Below, piece by piece: positions 35,744 through 45,967 of a stretch of DNA of 64,000 nt. The position numbers and the translations under genes are program-made. A model generated the notes under the pieces. The model did no database searches, had not been told where the DNA came from, and was given only the letters and a program-made list of their open reading frames with translations. The stretch is from assembly GCA_026545765.1 (NCBI GenBank), contig CM048839.1, positions 57,299,177-57,363,176 on the forward strand, given 5' to 3'. Numbering within the stretch: position 1 is the stretch's first letter; each line of letters starts with the position of its first letter. The stretch comes from Plantago major. Taxonomy: Eukaryota; Streptophyta; Magnoliopsida; Lamiales; Plantaginaceae.

Positions 35744-35995
35744 GGTGAAATTGAGGAAGAAAGAAACCATTTTGGTGAAATTGCTGACTACTTGAATCTA
35801 TTCAACAAATGCATGGAACACGGAAGATTGTGATGATCACTGGTTTTGGTTTGGGTGGGTCATTGTAGTATTGTGAACTCTTTTCCTTTATGTAAATATT
35901 TGAGTTGTAAGGGTTTGATGGGAGCATCTTTTATGTTCGTGTAAAACAACAATTTACTATAGTATTAATATATTTTGTTGTTTAAAAAAAAAAAA
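35744..35995 (+). pseudogene. Poly(A) retrocopy, 252 bp, with 15-bp target duplication
   Basis: Ends in a run of A and is flanked by perfect copies of atacaattgcatgtt (35729-35743 and 35996-36010), the signature of LINE-mediated insertion. The first 87 bases are open and read ...HFGEIADYLNLFNKCMEHGR and a stop, followed by an AT-rich 3' leader-like part. It is either a 5'-truncated LINE or the 3' end of a host mRNA; I do not recognise the protein. Confidence 0.7.
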
Positions 35996-36559
35996 ATACA
36001 ATTGCATGTTTAAATTTGTTAGGGAAGTTGTTTGAAGAGTTCTCATGGTTAATAATAGATTGCTATTGGCCTTGTTGGTTTATATTTATGGCGTGGGAAC
36101 TATATGTATTTGGATTTGAATACTGCCGCATTAATCATGATTCAAGAAGATATAATTGTTCACGCCTGTGATTTGTTATGAAAAACTATGATGATTAATT
36201 AATCAACTCAAACTAGTTGATTGCTAATATCTTTCTCCATGTCGCATGGTCCAGTTAACATACTGATCCTTATTTCTTTACAATTATTATTATTATGGCG
36301 TTGTGCCTAAGCTAGCTGCTGATTTAGTTAAGCAATTGTACTTTTCATCATTCTTTGTAAGCCGCATGTTGCTGGGATTGCTTAATAATGTGATTTGTGG
36401 TTTGTTGATGGTTTATCAAATCTTGAATTATGGTAGTATCTTACTTCTGATACGATGATTTTCATTATATGATGCTTATGCATTCACTATTGTAGCATGA
36501 TTCATGAGTTTATATTTTGAAATCATGATTTCGCACATTCGTGAAAGTTAAGAATTTAA

Positions 36560-36795
36560 GAACCGTTGGCCAGGCTTAGTGTCAAGCTAACTAAGATTAT
36601 TGACCAGGCTTAGTATCAGGTCAAGAATTAGAAAGTAGGCCAGGCTTAGTGTCAGTCCAAGAAACTATTAGGCCAGGCTTTGTGTCAGGCCACTAAAAAT
36701 TATTAGGCCAGGCTTAGTGTCAAGCCAAGAAAGATAAGAGGTTAAACTAGATGTCAAGCGAAAGTGACAAGACTTAACGTGATGTCAAGCAATGA
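36560..36795 (+). repeat. ~40-bp minisatellite
   Basis: Six to seven diverged copies of a unit containing aggccaggcttagtgtcaagcc with an A-rich spacer. It lies inside the solo-LTR-like block. Confidence 0.8.
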
Positions 36796-37115
36796 AGTAA
36801 TTTTAATAAAGATTAGTTATTCACATGAGTGGTTATTCTTCGCTCAGCTAATGTTAACTGACTTTCAATTTGGCAACCTTTTCAGGTAATGAATTTGGAG
36901 GGAAGATGGAGCGGCTTTTTGGTGATTCGGACTCCTAGGAGAACTTTACAATTTAATTTTAGTTCTTTGCTTTTCGAATTATGTTAAGCACGATCTTTGA
37001 CGTTTTGTGATTGAAACTGACATATTTTAATAACTACGTTTGGTGGATGTACGCTCTAGGACGGTTACTACTTTTTAATTCATATTATCATTTATTTAAA
37101 TTTTGGGGCGTTACA

Positions 37116-37385
37116 GATACCATTTGTAATGACTCGACCACTAATCAATCGTAGTCCGATCCTTTCGGCCGATGTGGTTACTAATAATGACATGGGTCAC
37201 ACATGTAGCGCTAATATGATAATTGACGCATTGAATACAATCCTGACAGATTTGCTTTTAAATCACCCAACGTCTCAAAGTATGTGAAAATAGTGGTCTA
37301 CTTATATACGTTTTATTCCGCTCATCTTAACCAATGAAGGATGGGTGTATTACATTACGTACTTCTTTTCTTACCACTACATATA
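37116..37385. other. LTR-like scrap
   Basis: gatacca followed by tgtaatgactcgaccac looks like a reversed primer-binding site next to an LTR start, but the partner LTR is not seen. No gene. Confidence 0.25.
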
Positions 37386-38632
37386 TAAAGAGAAAATTCT
37401 TTTTTACACTAATAACTTTTGTCCGTTTTTGAACTTACCCCATAATCTTTTTTTTTTTTAAATTTCACACTAAAACTTTTAGCAAAATTTTGACGTTACA
37501 CTAAAAATTAACGGCCGTTAAGTTTGTATTTTAAATCACACTAAAATCTTTTAAAAAACTTGCACCCACTACCAAAACCTTTTTCCAGTTTTTTAAATCA
37601 CACCAAAACCTTTCTTGATTAGTTTGAGTTATCAAACTATTTGTTCGCATGAATTGTTTGGGGTTGCTGGTCTAGTGGTGGTTGGATTATGCATCGTATT
37701 GGCCGTGACTTTTGCTTTTTGCAATCAAATTCTTCATAGAATTTGTTGGTTCAGTGTAGAGATTTAAGGCAGTGCATATGTGTCTCTGTCAATTGTGTAT
37801 CTTCTTGTGTTTGGATCTAAGAAACGACACAAAACTACTCATATATGTGGAACGAGCATATATTTTTGGTGCCTTCTTTTTTGTAATTTTATTGAACTAA
37901 CTAGGAGGGATGTAATCTTAAGAGAGTTCAAACACTTATAGTTTTATAAATAGAAGAAAACATATGAATGTTAATTAATATACTAATAAATATTATCATT
38001 TATTATCCATGTATTCTGTAATTTGACATTCACCTAATAATTATGTAGTATCTTATTGGTATATTTATCATAAAAGAAAATTATTGTTATATTTAGCAAA
38101 CAAAGGAAGAAAGTGTGTTTGGTAGACCAAATACACTAGTGTATCATATTTATGGAGTGAGTGATAAGAGTTGATCATTCTCGTTTAAGTTTAATGGATG
38201 CTCGTTATATTGTCTCAAGTGATATTTATTTTGGAATTAAGTTCAATGCATAATAATAACAATAACGATGACGACGACAACATTAACAATAATTATATGG
38301 AATAGGAAGTTTGTTGTTTAGCTTCTGTGGTTATAAAGTAAAGTGTCGTTGTTGGTTTGTGACTTGCATTGTAATCCTTGTTTTCCGGAACAATTCTAGT
38401 ATTCTTTTGGTTGGAATAGAATTTTAAAATTTTCAAAATAATAATAATTATTATTATATAGAAAGGTTCTGGTGGCGAGTACATGTTTTTTCAAAGGTTG
38501 TGGTGTAATTTAAAAATAAGTTAACGATAACTTAACTGCCATCTAACATTTGTGTAAAGTTAAATTTTTTATAAACCTTTTAGTGTAAAATGAAAAAAAT
38601 AAAGGTTATAGTGTAAAAAATTTTGCTCTTTA
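37386..38632. mobile_element. MULE-like non-autonomous element with long inverted ends
   Basis: The left ~170 bp (taaagagaaaattcttttttacact... cacactaaaactttt... gccgttaag) is mirrored by the right ~150 bp (cttaactgcc... taaaccttttagtgtaaaa... gtgtaaaaaattttgctcttta). Long degenerate inverted ends around an unrelated interior fit Mutator-like elements. No target duplication of 8-9 bp is visible and no transposase is encoded. Confidence 0.5.
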
Positions 38633-38972
38633 AAAAATTATAATATGAAATTACAATAAGTATATAATAAGCTAATTTTAGGGTACTACTTAAAGATAAT
38701 TTCTAAATTCATTCTACTCTTGTTATTTAAATTTTATTAATTAATGCCAACAGAAAAGAAGTGATTAAAGAATCGAAATAACTTATTGAGGTAAGGAGAA
38801 TTGAATTGGAAAGAAAAGGCAATGATCTAGTGCAACTCGTACATATATTCTATAGCCACATGGCAGCTTGGTAGTGGTGCTACAGGGTTTGGTACAGGCT
38901 GTGGCACAGAAAATCTGGATCGCATCTACATGCATAGACATGAACAGAATTTATATACCTGACGAGGGATTA

Positions 38973-38995
38973 GACGAGGTGCATTGCACCTCGTC
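38973..38995. repeat. Perfect palindrome, 11-bp arms
   Basis: gacgaggtgca, one T, then tgcacctcgtc. A smaller stem (gtcac tca gtgac) follows within 40 bases. Confidence 0.9.
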
Positions 38996-39121
38996 ACTCA
39001 AGGGCGACGTGTCCGTCACTCAGTGACAGGAGAGTTAAAGTGACAGCAGCCGTGTCTTGTTTTGTTTTTTTTTTTTTTTATAATACTAAATAGATCGACG
39101 CTAAGGATTCCATATTTCTAA

Positions 39122-39382
39122 TACTCACTCTATTTCAGAAAAATTGTTACATTTTACTATTATGCAGTCAACTGTCTCCGCGTTTGACCACAATTTAATC
39201 TTAAACGATATTAATAAATAAATTATTAAAATTATATAATGAAAATTTAGTAATTAAATTTTTATTATATGATTTTATTAAATTATTTACTGTTATCGTT
39301 TATGAGTAATTTGTGGTCAAACTCGAAGACAGTTGACCGGTAAAAGTCAAAATGTAACACTTTTTCGGAAATTGAGGGAGTA
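39122..39382. mobile_element. Stowaway-like MITE, 261 bp, strongly self-complementary
   Basis: Starts tactcactctatttc and ends ggaaattgagggagta. Subterminal gtcaactgtctccgcgtttgac is mirrored by gtcaaactcgaagacagttgac. A ~25-bp sequence (cgctaaggattccatatttctaat) lies directly left of it and again 8 bases right of it. Confidence 0.75.
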
Positions 39383-39930
39383 ATAAATACGCTAAGGATT
39401 CCATATTTCTAATGACCCATGCAGATAGATCGACGCTGAGTTGCTGATAGTTTCAAGAATCTAGCTAGCTGGTGTTTGGTCAGCATTAGGTAGCTTAATT
39501 CTTCAATGATTAAAGAACCCAATTTTTAAAAATATTTCATATGTTTGGTTAGAATGAAGTGCCAAAACCTTATGGGTTCGATTTATGTGGTGAGCAGGAT
39601 TATGTTCTAGTGTATGTTAGTTTTTGATGGATTGAGTAATAATTCAGTAATGATTTAAATATGAATGATATATTAGTAGATTTAATGTACTATATATGAT
39701 TGTAATAGTGATATTCTAAAAACAATATTCCACATGTTTGGTAATACTACTTAACTCAGTCGTGTCGGAGCCTTTAGTTTTCATCGACCTTCTTCAAATT
39801 ATTTCTAAATCACATCAAAATGATAAAATTCTAAAAGTTACATTAAAATAGTTTAATACCTCCTATTCTTCTATGCCCCATTATAATGTGTTGGTTGATT
39901 CTTTTGTAAATCTTAACCATAAATTACTTA

Positions 39931-40435
39931 GGCTCTGTTCTTTTCAACTGAAATTTACTGAACTGAACTGAACTGAACTGAAACTGAAACTAACTGAACT
40001 GAACTGAAGAAATTATTGTGTAATAATAATAACAATTATATGATGGTATATATAATCACAATTAAAAAAATATATTATTTTTGTCATCTTTCTCACATTC
40101 TTCCTACTCTTTTTTCTGTCACTTTACATTTTTATTTATTATTGTATAACAAACTTTAAAACCAACCGCGTGGAAAACAATATGAGAATGATAACTCGAT
40201 TAAAACCGAATTTTAATCGTCGTATAAACTGTCTTTGTCTATTTTTTTTTTTTGAATCTGTGAAATTTATTACAACTTGAAAACATTTACAAGAGTATGG
40301 ACAATGTTCGGCAAATAAAATAATTAAAAGCTTAACCAAAATCACTTGTCCATAAAAAAGTTGAAAATAACTCAATTGGATAAATTTTCTTATTTTCCTC
40401 GTACAAAAGATCGGGTGTGTAAATAAATGATAAAA

Positions 40436-40486
<51 letters not shown>

Positions 40487-40568
40487 CAACAACAACAACA
40501 ATAATAATAATATGAATTTAATGAACTGAACTGAACTCAAAGAGTTTTCAGTTGAAAATAACATATCC
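39931..40568. mobile_element. Tourist-like (PIF/Harbinger) MITE, 638 bp
   Basis: Flanked by TTA (39928-39930 and 40569-40571). Ends ggctctgttcttttcaactg and, inverted, ggatatgttattttcaactg match well. Subterminal zones are strings of actga/tcagt repeats. The interior contains an (ATA)n/(TTA)n/(CAA)n microsatellite (40436-40511) and a T-run that may mark a short inserted LINE tail near 40240. Confidence 0.7.
40436..40511. repeat. Compound trinucleotide microsatellite
   Basis: ATA units, then TTA units, then CAA and ATA units. The minus-strand open frame across it (40139-40597) is an artefact of the repeat. Confidence 0.95.
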
Positions 40569-40571
40569 TTA

Positions 40572-41248
40572 TTCTGCAAGTAATTTAATATCTTCATGAT
40601 ATAATTTGATCAACTATTTTTGTGATAGCATAGACGTACGATTAATTTCTAGTTAAGGTGAGTACTGATTACTCCCTTTTATTTTTTCATATAAGATGTC
40701 TTAGGTTTTGAATTAATTGAAAAATAATAATTAATGTATATTGATTTCATGTTATTTCAATTATTTTATTATATCAAGTATCATAATCACCTTGATTCCT
40801 TTACATAGCAAAAATAAAAAATAAAGTAATTGAGCATAATAAAGATATAGCATTATTAAATGAATGCCACATTTTACTAAATAATGTATACTTTTTGAAA
40901 ATTTCAGAAAAGGTTAATATTTAAATAATTTGCAAATAAGTGGCAAAAAACTTAAAAATTTCAATATTAAAAAAAATCTAACAATATAGAGTAAGTTTCC
41001 TAAGAGACGGTCTGTAAATAACATATCAAGAGACGAGCCTATATCCTTAAGAAAATCATCGATATTATTAATCAAAACGTCAACGTCAATGTTGTGAATG
41101 TTCTCAACATTGGTTTTTTTTTTTTTTTTAATATTACAATAAGCATACTCCATCCGTTCCAAAGAAGTTGTCAACTTTTACAATTTTGGACGTTTCCGTT
41201 GGAGTTCTCCACTTTCAATTCTTTGCAATTTTAGGAAATATTATTACA

Positions 41249-41313
<65 letters not shown>

Positions 41314-42617
41314 TGAAAAACTATTAAAGTTATGCAATTTAGTATTTAATGTAAGTTAAATTAGACTTTAATTGCAAAAATCAATATGTCTTATTCATTC
41401 TAATTCTAATCCCTAACGCAATTACAACAAAATCAATTTATCATTAAAAAGAAAACTCAATTTTGTCTTCTCCAATTAAATAAAAAGCCGTAAATCAACC
41501 CAACATAATCAATTCATCATTAAAAAACTCAATATGTATTCTCCAATTAAACTCAAAGCTCTAATTCAACCCTAACGAAATCAATTCGACATTAAAAAAA
41601 AAAACAACAACAACAATAACTAATATTTCTTTTTTTATATCCTTTAGTTAGAGTGGAACAGATCAATTCGCACTAAACCAAACTCTAATTCAACTCGTAA
41701 AAAGAAAATGCATTATCAGAAACAACGATAGCACTTACCTTCATACACTTTTCTTATTATTTGTAACTAAACGCCACAATATTTCATTTTAGTATAATTC
41801 TATATTACCAATAACAATTAATTCCATTAAAGTAAAGTATTGTACTTTAGTACTTTTATATCCTCCACTAACATGACATGTGGATATATATATTGTGTTA
41901 TAATATTCATTTTCTTATTTTGGGTGTCGAAAAGTAAAGTCGTCATCTTTTATGAGCCGAATAGAGTACTTTGTTGGGAAAATTGGTGCGATAGACCAAT
42001 TTTGCACCGAAGTTTGCAAAAAAGGCCTACAGTATTTTAGTTTTTTCAAATAAAAGCCAAATGCTACAGTTGTATTAAGAGTCATAAATACAAATCTGAT
42101 CATTGTATTAGTAGAGTTAAATGTCTGATCCATTGTAGAGTCATGTAATACACCAATCAGTATTAGTAGAAGAATTAAATGTCTGATCAGACGACAGTGA
42201 GTTATAAATACAGTTGGACTGTGTAAAACTGCTTGAATTTTTTATGAATAAAATTATTTGGTTAGTCTCTCCTTATTTTCTACCCTACTTTGTTAACAAC
42301 ATAATATTTTTTGATTAATAATAAGGTTATCCAGTGCAGATGGTAAATGAGAAATTAAAGAAGCAACAGATCCAGGGTGTTTTAGAGTAGGCTTTCTGTT
42401 ATGCTTTGCTGGGATTGGCATGAAACTTGATTCAACATTGATTATTGTTGAATAAAGTCACTTTTCTCTATCTCAACAATTTGTCTGGCCTCAGAAGTGT
42501 CCAACACTTGCAGCTTGGCTTTATACGGATTGATTGATTCAAACAAATTCATTACAAAATATCATACATTACTAAAAATGAAAGATAGCCCACCCAACAA
42601 ATAGTAAACAATTTCAA
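40572..42617. other. AT-rich stretch without a gene
   Basis: Contains a Stowaway-like left end (tactccatccgttcc at 41146) with no clear right end, a (TA)n microsatellite (41252-41310), and a loose duplication around ttaaatgtctgatc at about 42117 and 42176. Confidence 0.45.
41252..41310. repeat. (TA)n microsatellite, ~59 bp
   Basis: Uninterrupted TA dinucleotides. Confidence 0.97.
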
Positions 42618-42755
42618 TTATACATATAAATTACACATTTTGTCATTAAAAGTATATTTTTTCCAAATTTTTTTATATCTTATCATTATTTTAACTTTTC
42701 ACCTAAAGTTTTGCGTCAACTCTAATATATGAAGTTCTCCGAGGTGGATGGAGTA
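42618..42755. mobile_element. MITE relic, same family as 34206-34350
   Basis: Shares ttatatcttatcattattttaac and the terminal ggatggagta with the other copy; the left terminus is lost. Confidence 0.45.
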
Positions 42756-42764
42756 TAAAATGAA

Positions 42765-43060
42765 TTCTTTTTTACACTTGATGAACTTCATCTCATCTAA
42801 AAGCTCGAACTTATAGATATCTGTGGAAATCTAGTCAATTTATATATATTAATTCTCCAATACTCCACTGCATTCGTGGCCTGCCGTTTCGACATATTTG
42901 GAGAGGTCATTCGAGTGAAAATTTAATATGGGGGCGGAGACCGTCTCCGTGGAGATTCAAATCCAGGTGGGCATGAGTCAATGGCTCTGATACAATGATA
43001 GAATTCAATTTCATATAATAGCTCAAACATGTAGAAAGATGTGAAAATTTAGTCATTTAT
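42765..43060 (-). mobile_element. Candidate TRIM-like LTR fossil
   Basis: Two similar ~80-bp blocks (tgaattc... agctcgaac... gtggaaatctagtcaattta and tgatagaattc... agctcaaac... gtgaaaatttagtcattta) flank about 120 bases. Next to the right block ggctctgatacaa is a near match to a reversed tRNA-Met primer-binding site. This fits a terminal-repeat-in-miniature element on the minus strand. Confidence 0.4.
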
Positions 43061-43084
43061 ATTAATTTTGTTATGTGATGAATT

Positions 43085-43375
43085 CATTTTTCAGTTATAG
43101 CAGGAAGCAGTTAAACATGCTCGACAAACTCATCTTCAAGAACTATTTCTAAAGGGTCGACCCATTGGAAGAAATAAGGGTCTATGATGAGAGATACGTT
43201 GTTTTTGTTGGAGACAGTTGTTATGGTTGCTAGGTGTATACAGATTGTGCTGTTGTTTTGAGTTTCGTAACATTTATCTGTAATGTGGAACATGTTGTTA
43301 CGTTGGAGGAATATTTCTTGTGTTCCTATGATTTAATAAATTTTTATCTGTTCAAAAAAAAAAAAAAGTTTGCGC
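43085..43375 (+). pseudogene. LINE-like 3' end with poly(A)
   Basis: A short frame (EAVKHARQTHLQELFLKGRP) is followed by a T-rich 3' region, an aataaa-like signal and a 14-base A run near 43355. The layout is that of a 5'-truncated LINE; the protein match is weak. Confidence 0.35.
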
Positions 43376-43414
43376 CCAGAGGAGTGCTATATACACTAGT
43401 CCATAACCTTTAAA

Positions 43415-43487
43415 TCTAAATATATAATAAATGTGGTGACCATTCTTAATAGATAGACATGCCACATGTGCAAAATCCTATGTGGCA
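43415..43487 (+). other. Helitron 5' terminus with subterminal stem
   Basis: TC start at 43415. TGCCACAT (43460-43467) pairs with ATGTGGCA (43480-43487). Confidence 0.65.
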
Positions 43488-43702
43488 TATCTCTTTGAAT
43501 TTTTTTCACTTTCATTCACAAAAATAAATCAAAAAGAAAATATTATTAAGTGCAATGAAAATAATTATGGTAATTTCTACACACCAAAAAGTATTCCATA
43601 AAATAATTCTGCAAACCAAAAAATATTCCATAATAAAGTCATCAGCCCGTGGAATGATCTCCATAATATTCCATAAGTACGGGTCTGGCATATAATAAAG
43701 TC

Positions 43703-43824
43703 AGAAATTAACCTTAATTAAACATCTCCGAAAATTATATAATTCCAATATATACACAAAAGTCGAAAATTAACCTTAATTAAACATCTCCGAAAATTAT
43801 ACAATTCCAATATATACACAAAAA
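43703..43824 (+). repeat. Tandem ~61-bp duplication upstream of the F-box-like gene
   Basis: Two nearly identical copies of gaaattaaccttaattaaac... ccaatatatacacaaaa, with a third partial copy after them. Confidence 0.85.
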
Positions 43825-43893
43825 TAAGTTCACCATTCCAATATAAACACGAAAATCAGTTCACCTATAAGTTTAGATACAATCTCCGTTCAA

Positions 43894-44703
43894 ATGGACA
43901 AGAGACAAGTTGCATCCCACTTATCCAGAAGCAAAAGCACATCATTAGTAGACATGCCATCCGATGTTCTTGAATTAATCATGGCAATGGTTGCAGTAGA
44001 TTCAGTTGATGACTGGGTTAATCTGACAAACAGGTATGATGCATATAATTCTTTCATTCAATTGCAATTTATACAAAAATATTATTATGAGATATATAAT
44101 AAAAATTTCAAATTTCAGCTGCAAATCCATGTATGAAGTGTCCAAGAAAGCATATGTTCGGCAAAAACTTCCAATCTCTTCAGACTGGATACTACCACCG
44201 CACATCTCAAGGATTCTTTACAAATCTATGAATCCTGAATTGGTCTACCGGAGAGCATTGGTATTAACGTTGAAACATTACATAATAGAAGTAAAAAAAA
44301 TTTAATGTGTTATTAAATTTTCTATTTTTTTGTATAGGTGAAATTATTCAACAAACAAAAGCTTCAAGACGCTTGCACTCTAATTCAGTATGCATTAACA
44401 ATAATCATATAGAAGCACCATACACACTTAACTTCATCAGACTATTTAAGCATTGAAGAAGAGACAAGACATAAGGGAATTCAAGAACTTGGCAAATTAA
44501 AGTCTGGCTTTAGTGGAATACTATATGTTCACACTATCCGATTCTCTTTCAAGATGCGTCTAATATCAATGGGCCTTAATGAAGGAAAACTCATTGAAGT
44601 TCCAAAATTTTGTACCCCTGATACTCATAAACCATATTGCCTACAACAGGATCAAACTCATACAAGTGGCCGACTCAATCCATGCAACAGGTGTATTGCT
44701 GAC
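43894..44703 (+). pseudogene. F-box-like protein related to the At2g35280 type, broken
   Basis: Exons 43894-44033, 44119-44260 and from 44338 fit with GT-AG introns and correct phases. The N-terminus reads LVDMPSDVLELIMAMVAV, an F-box-like helix, followed across the first intron by SCKSMYEVSKKAYVRQK and then ILYKSMNPELVYRRALVKLF, the conserved linker of the plant At2g35280-like family. These proteins are thought to join SCF ubiquitin ligases. A TAG stops the frame at 44410, after which the same frame continues with recognisable sequence (GIQELGKLKSGFSGIL) and a Cys-rich end (NPCNRCIADI). It sits 0.5 kb inside the Helitron, so it is probably a captured host gene or an inherited passenger. Confidence 0.55.
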
Positions 44704-45639
44704 ATCTAAATCTATCATGTTGCTCTCCGAGGCGTATGTATACCAACAGAGTGATTCACACGAGCCATAAAATCTATCATGTTTGCATTTTTATTATAAT
44801 TTTGAATTTTTAGAATTACAGCGTTTTTCGATTCATGTAAGACGTTATATTCGAACTCTGGTACCATTAACAGAGATTAGTATTTAATTTTAATCTATTG
44901 TTTCTATTGTTTGCATCTTAATTTCTTTGGTGTACATTTATTATAAATTTTTAATTCATATGGATGCCAATCGAAAAATTGAAAGAAATAAAAATGTGTG
45001 AAAATAATTTTTACTGGTGCAATTAACAAATTTGTTTGAGCAATACAATGTTTACACTATCTCTTCCTCAAGGAAAAAGTTAGATCCAAATCATAACAGC
45101 AAGTGTAGCAAATGTAAGGCTGGATTCACTGATTGCTTCACAAAGATTACATGCTACAGATTTGTTCTTGGAAGGAGTGCATTGACTTGACAATTGTCAA
45201 ATAATTTTGTATAAAAACAGAGTTTTGTCTTAATTATTGTCAGTAGATTTTTGTATTAAAACACCATTAGTTATGAGTTTTATATTATCAATAAAATAAA
45301 TTTATGAGTTCAATAATTGTCCACCACTATTCAATATTAAAAATATATAATGGCTACGCTTCAAAATCATTTACAAAAAATAATAAGAATCATTTACAGA
45401 AAGAGAAGCGAATGTTTTAAAAAAATTATTAAATCAAGTATGAAAATGGTTTCCTTATCAATGATAACAAAATTATGAGTTCTATATTTGTCCACCACTA
45501 TATATTCAGATATTTTCAAGTATAATATAATTTCTAAATTAGACAAAAAAACTCTGCTTATTTCAGTCAAAAATAAATTTAAGGAATACACTAAGAGTTT
45601 CAAAATATACATTATACAATGAACCGAGTCAAAAATGAA
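44704..45639. other. AT-rich part of the Helitron without a clear gene
   Basis: May include the decayed last exon of the F-box-like gene (near 44815). A less AT-rich piece (45050-45190) is not recognisable. Confidence 0.4.
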
Positions 45640-45892
45640 AATTATGGTTAGGGTTTCCGAATTTCCATAATTAGTAATTACGAATAAGCACAAAAATATT
45701 CGTTATTTTAGAATATACCGAAATATGAAAAATTTTAACTTACGTACTAATAAATTCCGAAAAAATTGCTTAAAAACACTGCTGCGAATTCCACTAAAAA
45801 AATAGTTAGGGTTTTCGATTTTCCATAATTATTAATAACGAATAAGCACATAAATAATTCTTAATTTTGGAATATATCAGAATATATGAGTG
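45640..45892 (+). repeat. Two ~90-bp direct repeats upstream of RPA1
   Basis: ggttagggtttccgaatttccataatta... and ttagggttttcgattttccataatta..., both followed by acgaataagcaca and a taccgaaatatg-like end; at about 45645-45730 and 45802-45892. Confidence 0.7.
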
Positions 45893-45967
45893 TCAAGTTA
45901 TACTAAATGTCACAGACTCATAATACAAACTCATAAACAAAACTTACCTTTCAATCCGAAATCAGCA

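Larger units (their letters stand above)
34602..37115. mobile_element. Solo-LTR-like block with two later insertions
   Basis: Starts TGTGACGTCCCC and ends GGGGCGTTACA, which are inverted copies and resemble LTR ends of Tekay-type Ty3-gypsy elements. Removing the hAT-like element and the retrocopy leaves about 1.45 kb. Flanking pentamers (aatag, gatac) are only partly alike, so a target duplication is uncertain. No internal domain is present. It is an old fossil. Confidence 0.5.

Noticed and set aside
36560-36795. CRISPR-like array
   Set aside because: Head-to-tail minisatellite with similar spacers; plant context.
37660-37720. tRNA-like A box (ggtctagtggt) suggesting a SINE head
   Set aside because: No B box at the right distance and no poly(A) or target duplication.
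40139-40597. 152-codon minus-strand open frame
   Set aside because: It runs through ATA/TTA/CAA microsatellites and gives strings of Leu and Ile; it lies inside a Tourist-like MITE.
43393-43402. Alternative Helitron border at a CTAGT just left of 43415
   Set aside because: The A|TC start at 43415 followed by the AT-rich terminus fits the 5' rule better; CTAG marks a 3' end and no hairpin precedes it here.
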